From Microbacterium aurum (lineage in GTDB: Bacteria > Actinomycetota > Actinomycetes > Actinomycetales > Microbacteriaceae), in the NCBI RefSeq assembly GCF_016907815.1, contig NZ_JAFBCQ010000001.1, positions 2,666,001 to 2,730,000 of the forward strand: a stretch of DNA of 64,000 nucleotides. The letters are read 5' to 3'. Under the pieces are notes generated by a model that was given only the letters and a program-made list of their open reading frames with translations, had not been told where the DNA came from and did no database searches. Positions within the stretch are counted from its first letter, which is position 1. Every line of letters begins with the position of its first letter. The position numbers were made by a program, and so were the translations under genes. Positions 45,439 through 55,934 of the stretch are shown one piece after another.

Positions 45439-45502
45439 AAAGCAGGCTGAATCGGCTCCCGGCGGGCGCCAGCGCCCGAAAGAGGTCGATCCAGCCTGCT
45501 TT
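45439..45502. terminator. Bidirectional terminator-like nested inverted repeat
   Basis: AAAGCAGGCTG (45439-45449) pairs with CAGCCTGCTTT (45492-45502) over an internal hairpin GGGCGC-CA-GCGCCC (45464-45477). The right arm runs into TTTT, and the left arm begins with AAA on the other strand, as expected between the convergent amidotransferase and glycogen phosphorylase genes. The long loop makes it less certain. Confidence 0.6.
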
Positions 45503-45580
45503 TCGAACGCGAACGTCCGACCGACCGCCCGAACCCGACCGCGAACGTCCGCCAGCCGACCGGCCCACCCCGCCCGCGCG

Positions 45581-48106
<2,526 letters not shown>

Positions 48107-48240
48107 TCTTCACACGCTAATGCGACACCGGGTTTCACGCACATCGCGGAGGCTTTTTTCACGAGAGCCTTACCTGGTCGTTACACACCGGGGCGCCGCC
48201 CCGGTCGTTGCGGAGCGTCGTCGCCGTCTCCGGTCGCCCC

Positions 48241-48270
48241 GCGAGGGAGCGCCAGCGACCGAGACGAAAC
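48241..48270 (-). repeat. Copy of a dispersed 30-bp repeat (minus orientation)
   Basis: Reads GTTTCGTCTCGGTCGCTGGC-GCTCCCTCGC on the minus strand, identical to the copy at 50836-50865 and one base different from 50711-50740. It lies in the non-coding space between glgP and yihY. Confidence 0.85.
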
Positions 48271-48288
48271 GCCTCACCCCACCGCCGG

Positions 48289-49287
48289 TCACCCCGCTGC
48301 CGCGCGCTCCTTCGCCTCCGCCGCCCGTGCGGCGGCGAGTTCGTCGGAGGCGAGGGCGACGGCATCCTCCGCCTGGTGCACGCGTCGCTGCGCGAAGGTC
48401 GTCGCACCGTGGCGCGCGCGGATGCGGTCGGCATCCTCCTGCACGAGGGTCATGATGTACGACGACGCGATGAGGATGACCTGCGCCGACAGGTTGATCC
48501 ACGTCAGCAGCGCGATCAGCGAGGCGAACGAGGCGAGCAGCAGGTTCGACGATGCGCCGCCGACGAACAGCCCCGACATCTGCTGCAGCACGCTCAGGCC
48601 GATCGCGCCGAGGACGGCGCCTGTCCACAGGGCTTTCGCCGGTGCGCGGACACCGGAGAGCACGCGGAACAAGACGGCGATGACGGCGGCATCCAGCACG
48701 AACGTGACGAGGATCGCGAGCCACCTGCTCCCCCACGACACGAGCGGGTCGTCGGAGGCGACGCCGAGCCAGCCGGCGACGGTGCCGAGGCCCGCCGTGC
48801 CGAGCACCGTGACCACCGCCGAGGCGGCGAGGGCGCCGCCGACGCCGATCGCGAGCGCGAGGTTGCGCAGCATGACGAGCCAGAACGGCACGTCATCGGT
48901 GAGTCGGTCGCAGATCGCGCGGATGGCCGTCCGCAGCGAGCCGATGGCGCCGATCGCGGCGCCGACGAGACCGACGAGGGAGAGGATGCCGGCGATGGAG
49001 AGCCCGGCCGGCGGGGCGATCTGGTCGGTCTTGATGAGTCCGCCCTCGCCGACGAGCCCCGGGACGGCGCGGTCGACGGCGTCGACGAGGGCATCCCACG
49101 CCTCTTTGTTGCCCGCCAGCCAGAGGGCGGCGATCGAGAACAGGAGGAGGACCCCGGCGAACAGGCTGAACAGCGTGCGGTAGGTGACACTGTCGGCGAG
49201 CATGGGGCCGCGGCGCTCGCTATAGCGCAGGAACGCGCGGACGGGGGTGAGCGAGAGGGCCCAGGCGATCACGCGGGAGAAGTCCAT
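48289..49287 (-). CDS. YihY/virulence factor BrkB family membrane protein
   Basis: 332 aa. About six helices, with RRGPMLADSVTYRTLFSLFAGVLLLF at the N terminus (the YihY signature), LRTAIRAICDRLTDD, and the C-terminal membrane block SFASLIALLTWINLSAQVILIASSYI. The cytoplasmic tail is charged. YihY proteins are of uncertain function. The ATG at 49287 is preferred; a farther upstream GTG-type start at 49341 is possible. Confidence 0.85.
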   Translation of the reverse strand: MDFSRVIAWALSLTPVRAFLRYSERRGPMLADSVTYRTLFSLFAGVLLLFSIAALWLAGNKEAWDALVDAVDRAVPGLVGEGGLIKTDQIAPPAGLSIAGILSLVGLVGAAIGAIGSLRTAIRAICDRLTDDVPFWLVMLRNLALAIGVGGALAASAVVTVLGTAGLGTVAGWLGVASDDPLVSWGSRWLAILVTFVLDAAVIAVLFRVLSGVRAPAKALWTGAVLGAIGLSVLQQMSGLFVGGASSNLLLASFASLIALLTWINLSAQVILIASSYIMTLVQEDADRIRARHGATTFAQRRVHQAEDAVALASDELAAARAAEAKERAAAG

Positions 49288-49383
49288 GCCGCCCAGAATA
49301 GAGACCCGGGCGGACAGGGAGGCGGGGGTTGACAGGTCCACGCCCGTGCGCGGATGCGACGGGGACCTGCGTCGGCGCCTGCA

Positions 49384-50181
49384 CTAGCTACGCGCGAACA
49401 CGTCCTCCGCGAACAAACCTATCCATGCACCGACAATCATCCACGGCCCGAAGGCGATGCGGCCCCGGGGGCCGATCCGACCAGCGACCATGAGGGCGAC
49501 GCTGACCAGCCCCGCCATGAGGAATGCCGCGAGGGCTCCGATGACCAGCGCACCCCACCCTGCGAACCCAAGAGCAGCTCCCAACACGCCGGCAAGTTTT
49601 ACATCTCCTCCTCCCACGCTTCCCGGACCCACCGCACGGAGGAAGGCGTAGAACACGAAGAGCGCAAGGGCCCCGACGACACCACGAAGCAGTGACTCCC
49701 ACTGCGCCCCGAGAACGCTGGCAAGAGCCAGGAGTGCACCGATGACGAGGTAGCTCGGCAGCACGATGGAGTTAGGCAGTCGGTGGGTGAGAAGGTCGAT
49801 GGTCGTCAGCGCGATGCTGACGGCCGCGAGATACAGATAGGCGATCAACACGGGCACGACCGACCACGTTTCCCACGGCTGGTCCAAGGGTCCATGCTCG
49901 CTGAAGATCCAGACCGCGACCGCGACGGATGCTGCGGAGGTGACGACCACCACGATGAGAGCGCGAGTTGGCATCCGTTGCCCGCACACCGCGCACTTCC
50001 CACGCCGCCGGACCCACGAAACCGCGAGAACCGAAGGAATGGACCCGGCCCGTGCACTGCGGCGCTGACACCCGCATTCGGACGCGGGAACTCGGCCGGC
50101 GGAAGCGCGCGCAATCAGATCGTTAAGCAACGCCCCTGCCACAAGCCCGGCCACGGCAAGCGCGATCAGGATTGCGAGCAT
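49384..50181 (-). CDS. A24-family prepilin peptidase (orphan)
   Basis: 265 aa. Eight or so membrane helices. The first catalytic Asp is in TTIDLLTHRLPN and the GxGD-type motif is SVGGGDVKLAGVLGAALG. The N terminus contains a cysteine set (CGCQRR, CAVCGQRM) like the zinc-binding cytoplasmic domain of TadV/PilD-type peptidases. No pilin, tad or com genes are close, so its substrates must be elsewhere. Codon use includes more AT-ending codons than its neighbours, possibly an acquired gene. Confidence 0.88.
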   Translation of the reverse strand: MLAILIALAVAGLVAGALLNDLIARASAGRVPASECGCQRRSARAGSIPSVLAVSWVRRRGKCAVCGQRMPTRALIVVVVTSAASVAVAVWIFSEHGPLDQPWETWSVVPVLIAYLYLAAVSIALTTIDLLTHRLPNSIVLPSYLVIGALLALASVLGAQWESLLRGVVGALALFVFYAFLRAVGPGSVGGGDVKLAGVLGAALGFAGWGALVIGALAAFLMAGLVSVALMVAGRIGPRGRIAFGPWMIVGAWIGLFAEDVFARS

Positions 50182-50250
50182 ACGACGCCTTCAGACAACT
50201 CTCCGCGCACGAGTGTCCACAGTAGCGAGGACGCGGCTGATCCGACACGC

Positions 50251-50660
50251 CTATCCACAGGCCTCGCGGCACCGGCATCCGCTCGCTACGGGTGGATGAT
50301 CACGGGCCTTCACCCCGTGTGTGTCGTGCACGATCACGGGCTCGACCGTCCCGCAATACGGGGCCTCCCGCGGCAGATACCCGATCGGCTCGCCCTCCGG
50401 GTCGACGAAGATCGGCGCCGCCGCCAACGGCTGGGCCGTTCGCCCGTCAGCGCCCCGGCCTCGACGGGTACGACGGATGCCGACGGCGACGCCAGCGGTG
50501 ACGCCAGCCCCCATCGGCCGCGCTCGGCCGCGAGCCGGACGCGTCGGCATCCAGACCCGCTACCGCGACCGCGACCAGCGCCAACGCGTCGTCCGCGCTG
50601 ACCTCGCCCGGCCGGTGCGGCCGAGAGCGCAGGAGTCCATGCGCTCGAGCGTACGCGCGC
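50251..50660 (-). pseudogene. Possible decayed small gene
   Basis: Two minus-strand reading frames both look protein-like but are out of register: an upstream part reading SADDALALVAVAVAGLDADA (about 50600-50500) and a downstream part PIFVDPEGEPIGYLPREAPY continuing to CGTVEPVIVHDTHGVKA and CRCREACG, ending at 50251. A single frameshift could join them. No homologue was recognised. Low confidence that it was ever a real gene. Confidence 0.25.
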
Positions 50661-50710
50661 CACCGTCACCCACCCACCCGTCGTTGAGCGAGCTCGGGAA
50701 GGCTTGCGAC

Positions 50711-50740
50711 GTTTCGTCTCGGTCGCCGGCGCTCCCTCGC
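50711..50740 (+). repeat. Copy of the dispersed 30-bp repeat
   Basis: GTTTCGTCTCGGTCGC-C-GGCGCTCCCTCGC. Flanked on the left by GGGAAGGCTTGCGAC, a context shared with the copy at 50836, so the duplicated block is at least 44 bp. Confidence 0.85.
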
Positions 50741-50835
50741 GGGGCGACCATGGGGCACCCCCGCCCACCGGTCGTTGAGCGAGCGAGGAACGAGCGAGAC
50801 GAAACGGGGTGACAGGTTCCGGGAAGGCTTGCGAC

Positions 50836-50865
50836 GTTTCGTCTCGGTCGCTGGCGCTCCCTCGC
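50836..50865 (+). repeat. Copy of the dispersed 30-bp repeat
   Basis: Same 30 bp as at 48241-48270 (opposite strand), with the 15-bp left context GGGAAGGCTTGCGAC also found at the 50711 copy and CTCAACGACCG on the right. A further degenerate, inverted relative (GAGCGAGACGAAACGG) occurs at about 50791-50806. Confidence 0.85.
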
Positions 50866-50951
50866 TCAACGACCGTGACGGGGCGACCACGACGGAGGGG
50901 CCGGGTATGCTCCCCCGACCCCTCCGCGGCCCGTCGCCCGGGCGCGACCGA

Positions 50952-53672
50952 TTACGCGTTCGTCTTAGCGCGGCGCCCACCCTTCGCGGGGGCGACGGTC
51001 GTCACGGTGCCGGTCACGGCGTCGCTCTCGACCTCGGCACCACGCCGGGCGGCGCGCACCTCGTCGAACGACGTGCCGTAATAGGCGGCCTCCATGATCG
51101 TCTCCATGTCGGCGATCATCGGCATCCGCGGGTTCGCCGGCGCGCACTGGTCGCCGTACGCCGCCATCGCCAGGTCATGCAGACCCGCGATGAACGCGGT
51201 CTCATCGACACCCTGCGCCTGGAACGACGGCTGGATGCCGACCTTCGCGCGCAGCTCCTCGACGGCGCGGGCGTAGCTCTCCACGCCCTCCTCGGGTGTC
51301 GAAGCCGGCAGACCGAGGTGCTGCGCGATCTCCTGGAACCGCTCCGGAGCGACGTAGCGCTCATACTTCGGCCAGCTCGTCAGCTTCGTCGGGATGCGCC
51401 CGTTGTAGCGGATGACGTGCGGAAGGTACGTCGCGTTCGTCCGGCCGTGCGCCAGGTGATAGGTCGCACCCGTGACGTGGCTCATCGCGTGGACGATCCC
51501 GAGGAACGCGTTGCCGAAGGCCATGCCCGAGATGGATGCCGCATTGTGCATCTTCTCGCGGGCCTTGATGTCCTCGGCATCCGTCGAGTTCGGCTGCGCC
51601 TTGGCGCTGCGCTCGATGTTCTCGAAGATGAGCTTGATCGCGTGCAGGCACAGGCCATCGGTGTAGTCGTTCGCGTACACCGACACGTACGCCTCCGTCG
51701 CGTGCGTCAGCGCGTCGAACCCAGCGTCGGCGACCAGGAAGCCCGGCAGCTGCGTCGTCAGCAGCGGGTCGACGATGGCCACCGAGGCAGTCAGCGCGTA
51801 GTCGGCCAGCGGATACTTCATGCCCGTCTCGTCATCGGTGATCACCGCGAACGGCGTCATCTCCGAACCCGTCCCCGACGTCGTCGGAATGCAGACCAGC
51901 TTGGCGAGCGTTCCGAGCTCGGGGAACTTGAACGCGCGCTTGCGCACGTCGAAGAACTTCTCGCGCATGTCGGAGAACTCGACCTCGGGGTGCTCGTACA
52001 GCAGCCACATGACCTTGGAGGCATCCATCGGCGATCCGCCGCCGAGGGCGATGATCGTGTCGGGCCGGAACTGGCGCATCAGCTCGGCGCCGGCCTTCAC
52101 CTCGGAGACCTTCGGCTCGGGGCGCACCGTGTTGATGAGCTGCACCTGCACGCGGTTCTCGCGGCGGTTCAGCACGTCGACGATGCGGTCGACGTAGCCG
52201 AGCTTGGTCATCGTCTCGTCCGTGACGATCGTGACGCGCTCGACGCCGCGCATGTCGGCGAGGTAGCGGATCGCGTTCGGCTCGAAGTAGGTCTTGGCCG
52301 GAACCTTGAACCACTGCAGGTTGTTGTTCCGACGCCCGATGCGCTTGACGTTCAAGAGGTTCACCGCCGAGACGTTGTTGGAGACCGAGTTGTGACCGTA
52401 CGAGCCGCAGCCGAGCGTGAGCGAGGGCATGAAGGCGTTGTAGATGTCGCCGATGCCGCCGAGCGCCGACGGGCTGTTCGTGATGATGCGGACGGCGCGG
52501 ACGACCTCGCCGAAGCGGGCGATGACTTCCTGGTCGTTCGAGTGGATCGCGCCGGAGTGCCCGAGGCCGTCGAACTCCACCATCTGGCGCGCCAGCTCGA
52601 TGCCCTCATCGGGCGTCGCGGCGCGCAGCACGGCAAGCACCGGGGCGAGCTTCTCGCGCGTCAGCGGCTCCTGCGGACCGACCGACCCCACCTCGGCGAG
52701 GATGATCGAGGTGTCCTCGGGAACCGTGAATCCGGCGTTCTCGGCGATCCACTGCGGCGACTGGCCGACCACCTTCGGGTTGAGCTTTGCGCCGGCGCAG
52801 TTCTCGCTGTCGGCGGTGACGCCGAAGATGAACTCCTCCAGCATCCGCTTCTCGGCGGGTGTGGCGGTGTAGGCGTGCAGCCGGGCGAACTCGGCGAGCG
52901 CCTCCTCGGCGATCGGCTCGTCGAGGATGACGGCCTGCTCCGATGCGCAGACCATGCCCATGTCGAACGACTTCGACAGCACGACGTCGTTGACGGCGCG
53001 ACCCACCTTGGCGGTGCGCTCGATGAAGGCGGGCACGTTGCCGGCGCCGACGCCGAGGGCCGGCTTGCCGCACGAGTACGCGGCACGGACCATGGCGTTG
53101 CCGCCGGTGGCGAGGATGAGCGCGACGCCGGGGTGGTTCATGAGGGCGCCGGAGGCCTCCATCGACGGCTCTTCGATCCACTGGATGCAGTTCTCGGGGG
53201 CGCCGGCCGCGATCGCGGCATCGCGCACGACGCGCGCGGCCTCGGCCGAGCTCTTCTGCGCCGACGGGTGGAACCCGAAGATGATGGGGTTGCGGGTCTT
53301 CAGCGCGAGCAGCGACTTGAAGATCGCCGTCGAGGTCGGGTTCGTGACCGGCGTGAGCGCACAGATGACGCCGACGGGGTCGGCGATCTCGGTGATGCCG
53401 GTGAGCTCGTCGTGCGAGATGACGCCGACCGTCTTCTGATTGATGATCGAGTTCGTCACGTGCTCGCACGCGAACATGTTCTTCACGGCCTTGTCTTCGA
53501 ACAGGCCCCGGCCGGTCTCTTCGACGGCCATGGTGGCCAGTTCGCCGTGCACGTGCAGCGCCGCGACACTCGCCTTGCGGACGATGTGGTCGACCTGCTC
53601 CTGCGTGAAGGATGCGTACTCTGCGAGCGCCGCTTGCGCGCCATCGACCAGAGCATCGATCGAGGTGGACAT
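50952..53672 (-). CDS. adhE: Bifunctional acetaldehyde-CoA/alcohol dehydrogenase AdhE
   Basis: 906 aa. N-terminal CoA-acylating aldehyde dehydrogenase (about 1-430): Cys in FDMGMVCASEQAVI, and ILATGGNAMVRAAYSCGKPALGVGAGNVPAF. C-terminal iron-dependent alcohol dehydrogenase (about 455-870): GGGSPMDASKVMWLLYEHP and the metal-binding HAMSHVTGATYHLAHGRTNATYLP. It reduces acetyl-CoA to ethanol through acetaldehyde under oxygen limitation. The ATG at 53672 is the start; a frame upstream is antisense or non-homologous. A GntR-like palindrome lies 95 nt upstream. Confidence 0.96.
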   Translation of the reverse strand: MSTSIDALVDGAQAALAEYASFTQEQVDHIVRKASVAALHVHGELATMAVEETGRGLFEDKAVKNMFACEHVTNSIINQKTVGVISHDELTGITEIADPVGVICALTPVTNPTSTAIFKSLLALKTRNPIIFGFHPSAQKSSAEAARVVRDAAIAAGAPENCIQWIEEPSMEASGALMNHPGVALILATGGNAMVRAAYSCGKPALGVGAGNVPAFIERTAKVGRAVNDVVLSKSFDMGMVCASEQAVILDEPIAEEALAEFARLHAYTATPAEKRMLEEFIFGVTADSENCAGAKLNPKVVGQSPQWIAENAGFTVPEDTSIILAEVGSVGPQEPLTREKLAPVLAVLRAATPDEGIELARQMVEFDGLGHSGAIHSNDQEVIARFGEVVRAVRIITNSPSALGGIGDIYNAFMPSLTLGCGSYGHNSVSNNVSAVNLLNVKRIGRRNNNLQWFKVPAKTYFEPNAIRYLADMRGVERVTIVTDETMTKLGYVDRIVDVLNRRENRVQVQLINTVRPEPKVSEVKAGAELMRQFRPDTIIALGGGSPMDASKVMWLLYEHPEVEFSDMREKFFDVRKRAFKFPELGTLAKLVCIPTTSGTGSEMTPFAVITDDETGMKYPLADYALTASVAIVDPLLTTQLPGFLVADAGFDALTHATEAYVSVYANDYTDGLCLHAIKLIFENIERSAKAQPNSTDAEDIKAREKMHNAASISGMAFGNAFLGIVHAMSHVTGATYHLAHGRTNATYLPHVIRYNGRIPTKLTSWPKYERYVAPERFQEIAQHLGLPASTPEEGVESYARAVEELRAKVGIQPSFQAQGVDETAFIAGLHDLAMAAYGDQCAPANPRMPMIADMETIMEAAYYGTSFDEVRAARRGAEVESDAVTGTVTTVAPAKGGRRAKTNA

Positions 53673-53766
53673 TGTGGGTTCTCCTACCCGGCGCGGACAC
53701 GTCGTCCGCGTCATCGCTTTCCGGGTCCGAGGGCTCTCGGGCCTTGTTGGAACCCAGTATGACACA

Positions 53767-53781
53767 TGTGGTCTGACCACA
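53767..53781. promoter_or_regulatory. GntR-type palindrome upstream of adhE
   Basis: TGTGGTC-T-GACCACA, perfect 7-bp arms around one base. TGGTCNGACCA-like dyads are typical of FadR/PdhR/LldR GntR regulators, which respond to pyruvate, lactate or acyl-CoA. No such regulator is in the window. It lies 95 nt upstream of adhE and 71 nt before the divergent truncated gene. Confidence 0.5.
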
Positions 53782-53852
53782 CAAGAGGATGCCGGGAGGC
53801 CTCGCCCACTCCCCACCTCCCGGCCGCGGCCACCGTGCCGTAGGCTCCGAGC

Positions 53853-54167
53853 ATGCCGCCGAGCGACCGACCCCCGCGTCGGCGCGGGCGCCGGCATCCG
53901 CACTGGATCGCGTTCTTCGCCGCGCTCCTGGCCGGCGTCGCCGGTTTCGTCGCGGTGGGCGAGGCTCGGCTCATCGGGGATGCCGTGGAGCAGCGGAACC
54001 TGGCCGCCTTCTACGACCAGCCCGCGGGCGCCCTCGACGGCGCGCCGGGGTCGCTCGTGCGCAGCGAGGAGCTGACAGGAGTGCCGTTCGAGGCGCGCGC
54101 CTGGCGCGTGATGTACCGGACGACCGATGTGCACGGGGCGGCGCGCCCGGTCAGTTCGCCGAGCTGA
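53853..54167 (+). pseudogene. 5' remnant of a secreted alpha/beta-hydrolase (lipase-like) gene
   Basis: 104 aa. Basic N terminus, one membrane helix or signal (about 18-36, WIAFFAALLAGVAGFVAVGEA), then LIGDAVEQRNLAAFYDQPAGAL ... SEELTGVPFEARAWRVMYRTTDVHGAARP, ending abruptly at SSPS. The pattern resembles the N terminus of actinobacterial secreted lipase-family proteins of about 400 aa; the expected catalytic domain with the GxSxG serine is absent. The frame stops 17 nt inside the end of the convergent dehydrogenase gene, consistent with deletion of the remainder. It could alternatively be a genuine short protein. Confidence 0.6.
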
Positions 54168-55203
54168 CCAGGATCTTCGCGCCGGCGCCGCCGCGCAGCT
54201 TCTCGATCGCGCCGACGACGCCGTCGAGCGGCACCGTCTCGACCCAGCCGGTCGTCTCGTAGACGCCACGCGACATGGCCTCGATGACGGCGTCGAAGTC
54301 GGCGGGCAGGTACGCCAGCGCACCGGCGATCTCGGTCTCCGCCATCACGAGCTGGGTCGGCAGGAACTCCATCGGCCGCTCGTGGATCGCGACGACGACG
54401 AGGCGTCCGCCGGGCGTCAGCGAGGCGATCCCCGACGTGATGGCGGGGCCGGCGCCGGCCGCGTCGAACGCGACGTCGACGCCGTCGCCACCGGTGAGCT
54501 CAGCGACCGCGGCGGCGAGGTCTTCGCCGACCGGGTCGACGACCTTCGCGCCGACGGCTGCGATCGTCTCGCGCCGGGCGGCGCTCGGCTCGGAGACGAG
54601 CACGCGATCGATGCCGCGCGCCTTCAAGGCGAACCACACGCCGATGCCGATCGGGCCGGCGCCGGCGATGAGGGCGGTCTTTCCGGCCTGCACGTTCGAG
54701 CGCTCGACGGCGTGCCACGCGACCGACATGGGCTCGACGAGGGCGCCGAGCGTGAGGTCGACGTTCTCGGGCAGCAGGTGGATCTTGCTCGCCGGGACGG
54801 TCGTGAACTCCGCCATGCCGCCGCCGTGCGAGCTCAGGCCGTGGAAGCCGATCTTCTGGCACGCGTTGTACTTGCCCTTGCGGCACGCCGGGCATTCACC
54901 GCAGTAGTAGACCGGCCAGACGGCGGCGCGGTCGCCGACCGCGATGCCCTCGACACCCTCGCCGACGTCGACGACGGTGCCGGCGAACTCGTGCCCGAGG
55001 ATCTGCGGCAGCGTCGCGCCGGTGACCGGGTGCGGCTTGTCGAGGTCGAGACCCGCGGCCTCCGGGGCGTAGTACACGTGCAGGTCCGACCCGCAGATGC
55101 CCGCGAAGGCGTTCCGCAGCTTCACCTCGCCGGGGCCGGCGGTGGGCTCGTCGACGTCCTCGACGCGCAGGTCTTCCTTCCCGTGGAACACGGCAGCCTT
55201 CAT
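54151..55203 (-). CDS. Zinc-dependent alcohol dehydrogenase, (R,R)-butanediol dehydrogenase type
   Basis: 350 aa MDR enzyme. Catalytic zinc residues in GICGSDLHVYY and GHEFAGTVVDVGEGV; structural zinc cysteines in CGECPACRKGKYNAC; NAD loop GAGPIGIGVWFALKARG. CGSDLHVY and LGHEFAG are typical of the 2,3-butanediol/sorbitol dehydrogenase branch. It overlaps the upstream TetR gene stop by 4 nt, so both are co-transcribed. The substrate in this organism is unproven. Confidence 0.88.
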   Translation of the reverse strand: MKAAVFHGKEDLRVEDVDEPTAGPGEVKLRNAFAGICGSDLHVYYAPEAAGLDLDKPHPVTGATLPQILGHEFAGTVVDVGEGVEGIAVGDRAAVWPVYYCGECPACRKGKYNACQKIGFHGLSSHGGGMAEFTTVPASKIHLLPENVDLTLGALVEPMSVAWHAVERSNVQAGKTALIAGAGPIGIGVWFALKARGIDRVLVSEPSAARRETIAAVGAKVVDPVGEDLAAAVAELTGGDGVDVAFDAAGAGPAITSGIASLTPGGRLVVVAIHERPMEFLPTQLVMAETEIAGALAYLPADFDAVIEAMSRGVYETTGWVETVPLDGVVGAIEKLRGGAGAKILVSSAN

Positions 55204-55796
55204 GGCTCTCTCCTCTCGTCACGGCCGCGCGTACGCAGCCACCATTCCGGTGAAGCGACGAGGATCGCCCTCGTCGCGCTCTCGATGTCGTCGCCGGGGT
55301 GGACGGCGGCGCCGGCATCGTCCCCCCGGCGCAGCCACGCCTCGAGCGCGGCGACGGTGCCCCCGGCGGCGTAGGCGACGGCGATGTCGCGGGCCGCGGC
55401 ATCCGTCCGCACCGGCTCGGGGGCAAGATCCGGATGCTCGTCGAGCCACGCGTGCAGCCCCTCGGCCAGCACGCGCTCGAGCTGTGCGCGCACGGGGGCG
55501 GCGAGCGTCGGCGACATGGCGTGGCGGTACACCTCACGGCGCGCGTGGATGTGGACGATGAGGTCGCGCTCGGCGTCGCCGAGGCGATCGCGCTCGGGGA
55601 GCGCCTCGATCTCGGCGGCGAGCGCCGCGGCGAGCAGTTCGGTGGGCCCGCTCGCGTGGCGGTAGAAGGTGTCACGCGTGACGCCGGCGTGACGGCAGAC
55701 CTCCGCGACGGTGAGGCTCGCGACCGGCGTCTGCTCGGCGAGGGCCAGCACGGCGCCGCGCAAGGCGGTGCGGCTGCGGAGCGCTCGCGGATCCAT
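55200..55796 (-). CDS. TetR-family regulator of the dehydrogenase
   Basis: About 198 aa. The HTH is ASLTVAEVCRHAGVTRDTFYRHASGPTELLAAAL; the C-terminal domain is TetR_C-like. The given ATG (55796) has a GGGAGG only 1 nt before it; an in-frame ATG at 55805 could give a leaderless transcript starting inside the operator. It precedes and overlaps the dehydrogenase gene (ATGA), forming a self-regulated pair. Confidence 0.83.
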   Translation of the reverse strand: MDPRALRSRTALRGAVLALAEQTPVASLTVAEVCRHAGVTRDTFYRHASGPTELLAAALAAEIEALPERDRLGDAERDLIVHIHARREVYRHAMSPTLAAPVRAQLERVLAEGLHAWLDEHPDLAPEPVRTDAAARDIAVAYAAGGTVAALEAWLRRGDDAGAAVHPGDDIESATRAILVASPEWWLRTRGRDERREP

Positions 55797-55806
55797 GCCT
55801 CCCATT

Positions 55807-55828
55807 CTATCTGACACTCGCCAGATAG
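55807..55828. promoter_or_regulatory. TetR operator upstream of the dehydrogenase regulator
   Basis: CTATCTG-N8-CAGATAG, perfect 7-bp arms, immediately upstream of the TetR gene start. Position and symmetry are those of an autoregulatory TetR operator. Confidence 0.65.
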
Positions 55829-55934
55829 GGGCGGGATGCCAGCAAGTCACCCCACCGCCGGAGCGGCCGGCGAGAGGGATTTGTCACGCCGGTGGGGCCT
55901 CGCGCCGTCTCGTCGCGCGGACGACACTGGGAGC

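Larger units (their letters stand above)
45268..45580. other. Intergenic region of 313 bp with tandem repeat and terminator
   Basis: Lies between the convergent amidotransferase and glgP. No gene was seen. It holds short C/G-rich near-repeats of CGCCCGCTGACC at 45290-45360, the 22-bp array at 45361-45430, the long inverted repeat at 45439-45502, and a run of CGAACG/CCGACC near-repeats up to the glgP stop. Confidence 0.7.
50182..50951. other. 770-bp region with decayed reading frame and dispersed repeats
   Basis: Between the prepilin peptidase and adhE. The left part contains a possible decayed minus-strand gene (50251-50660). The right part contains the dispersed 30-bp repeat copies and GTCGTTGAGCGAG variants (around 50681, 50771 and 50865). 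No intact gene is convincing. Confidence 0.6.

Noticed and set aside
50251..50550. Intact small gene on the minus strand
   Set aside because: Only the C-terminal half looks protein-like, and the N-terminal half reads better in a different frame, so it was listed as a possible pseudogene instead.
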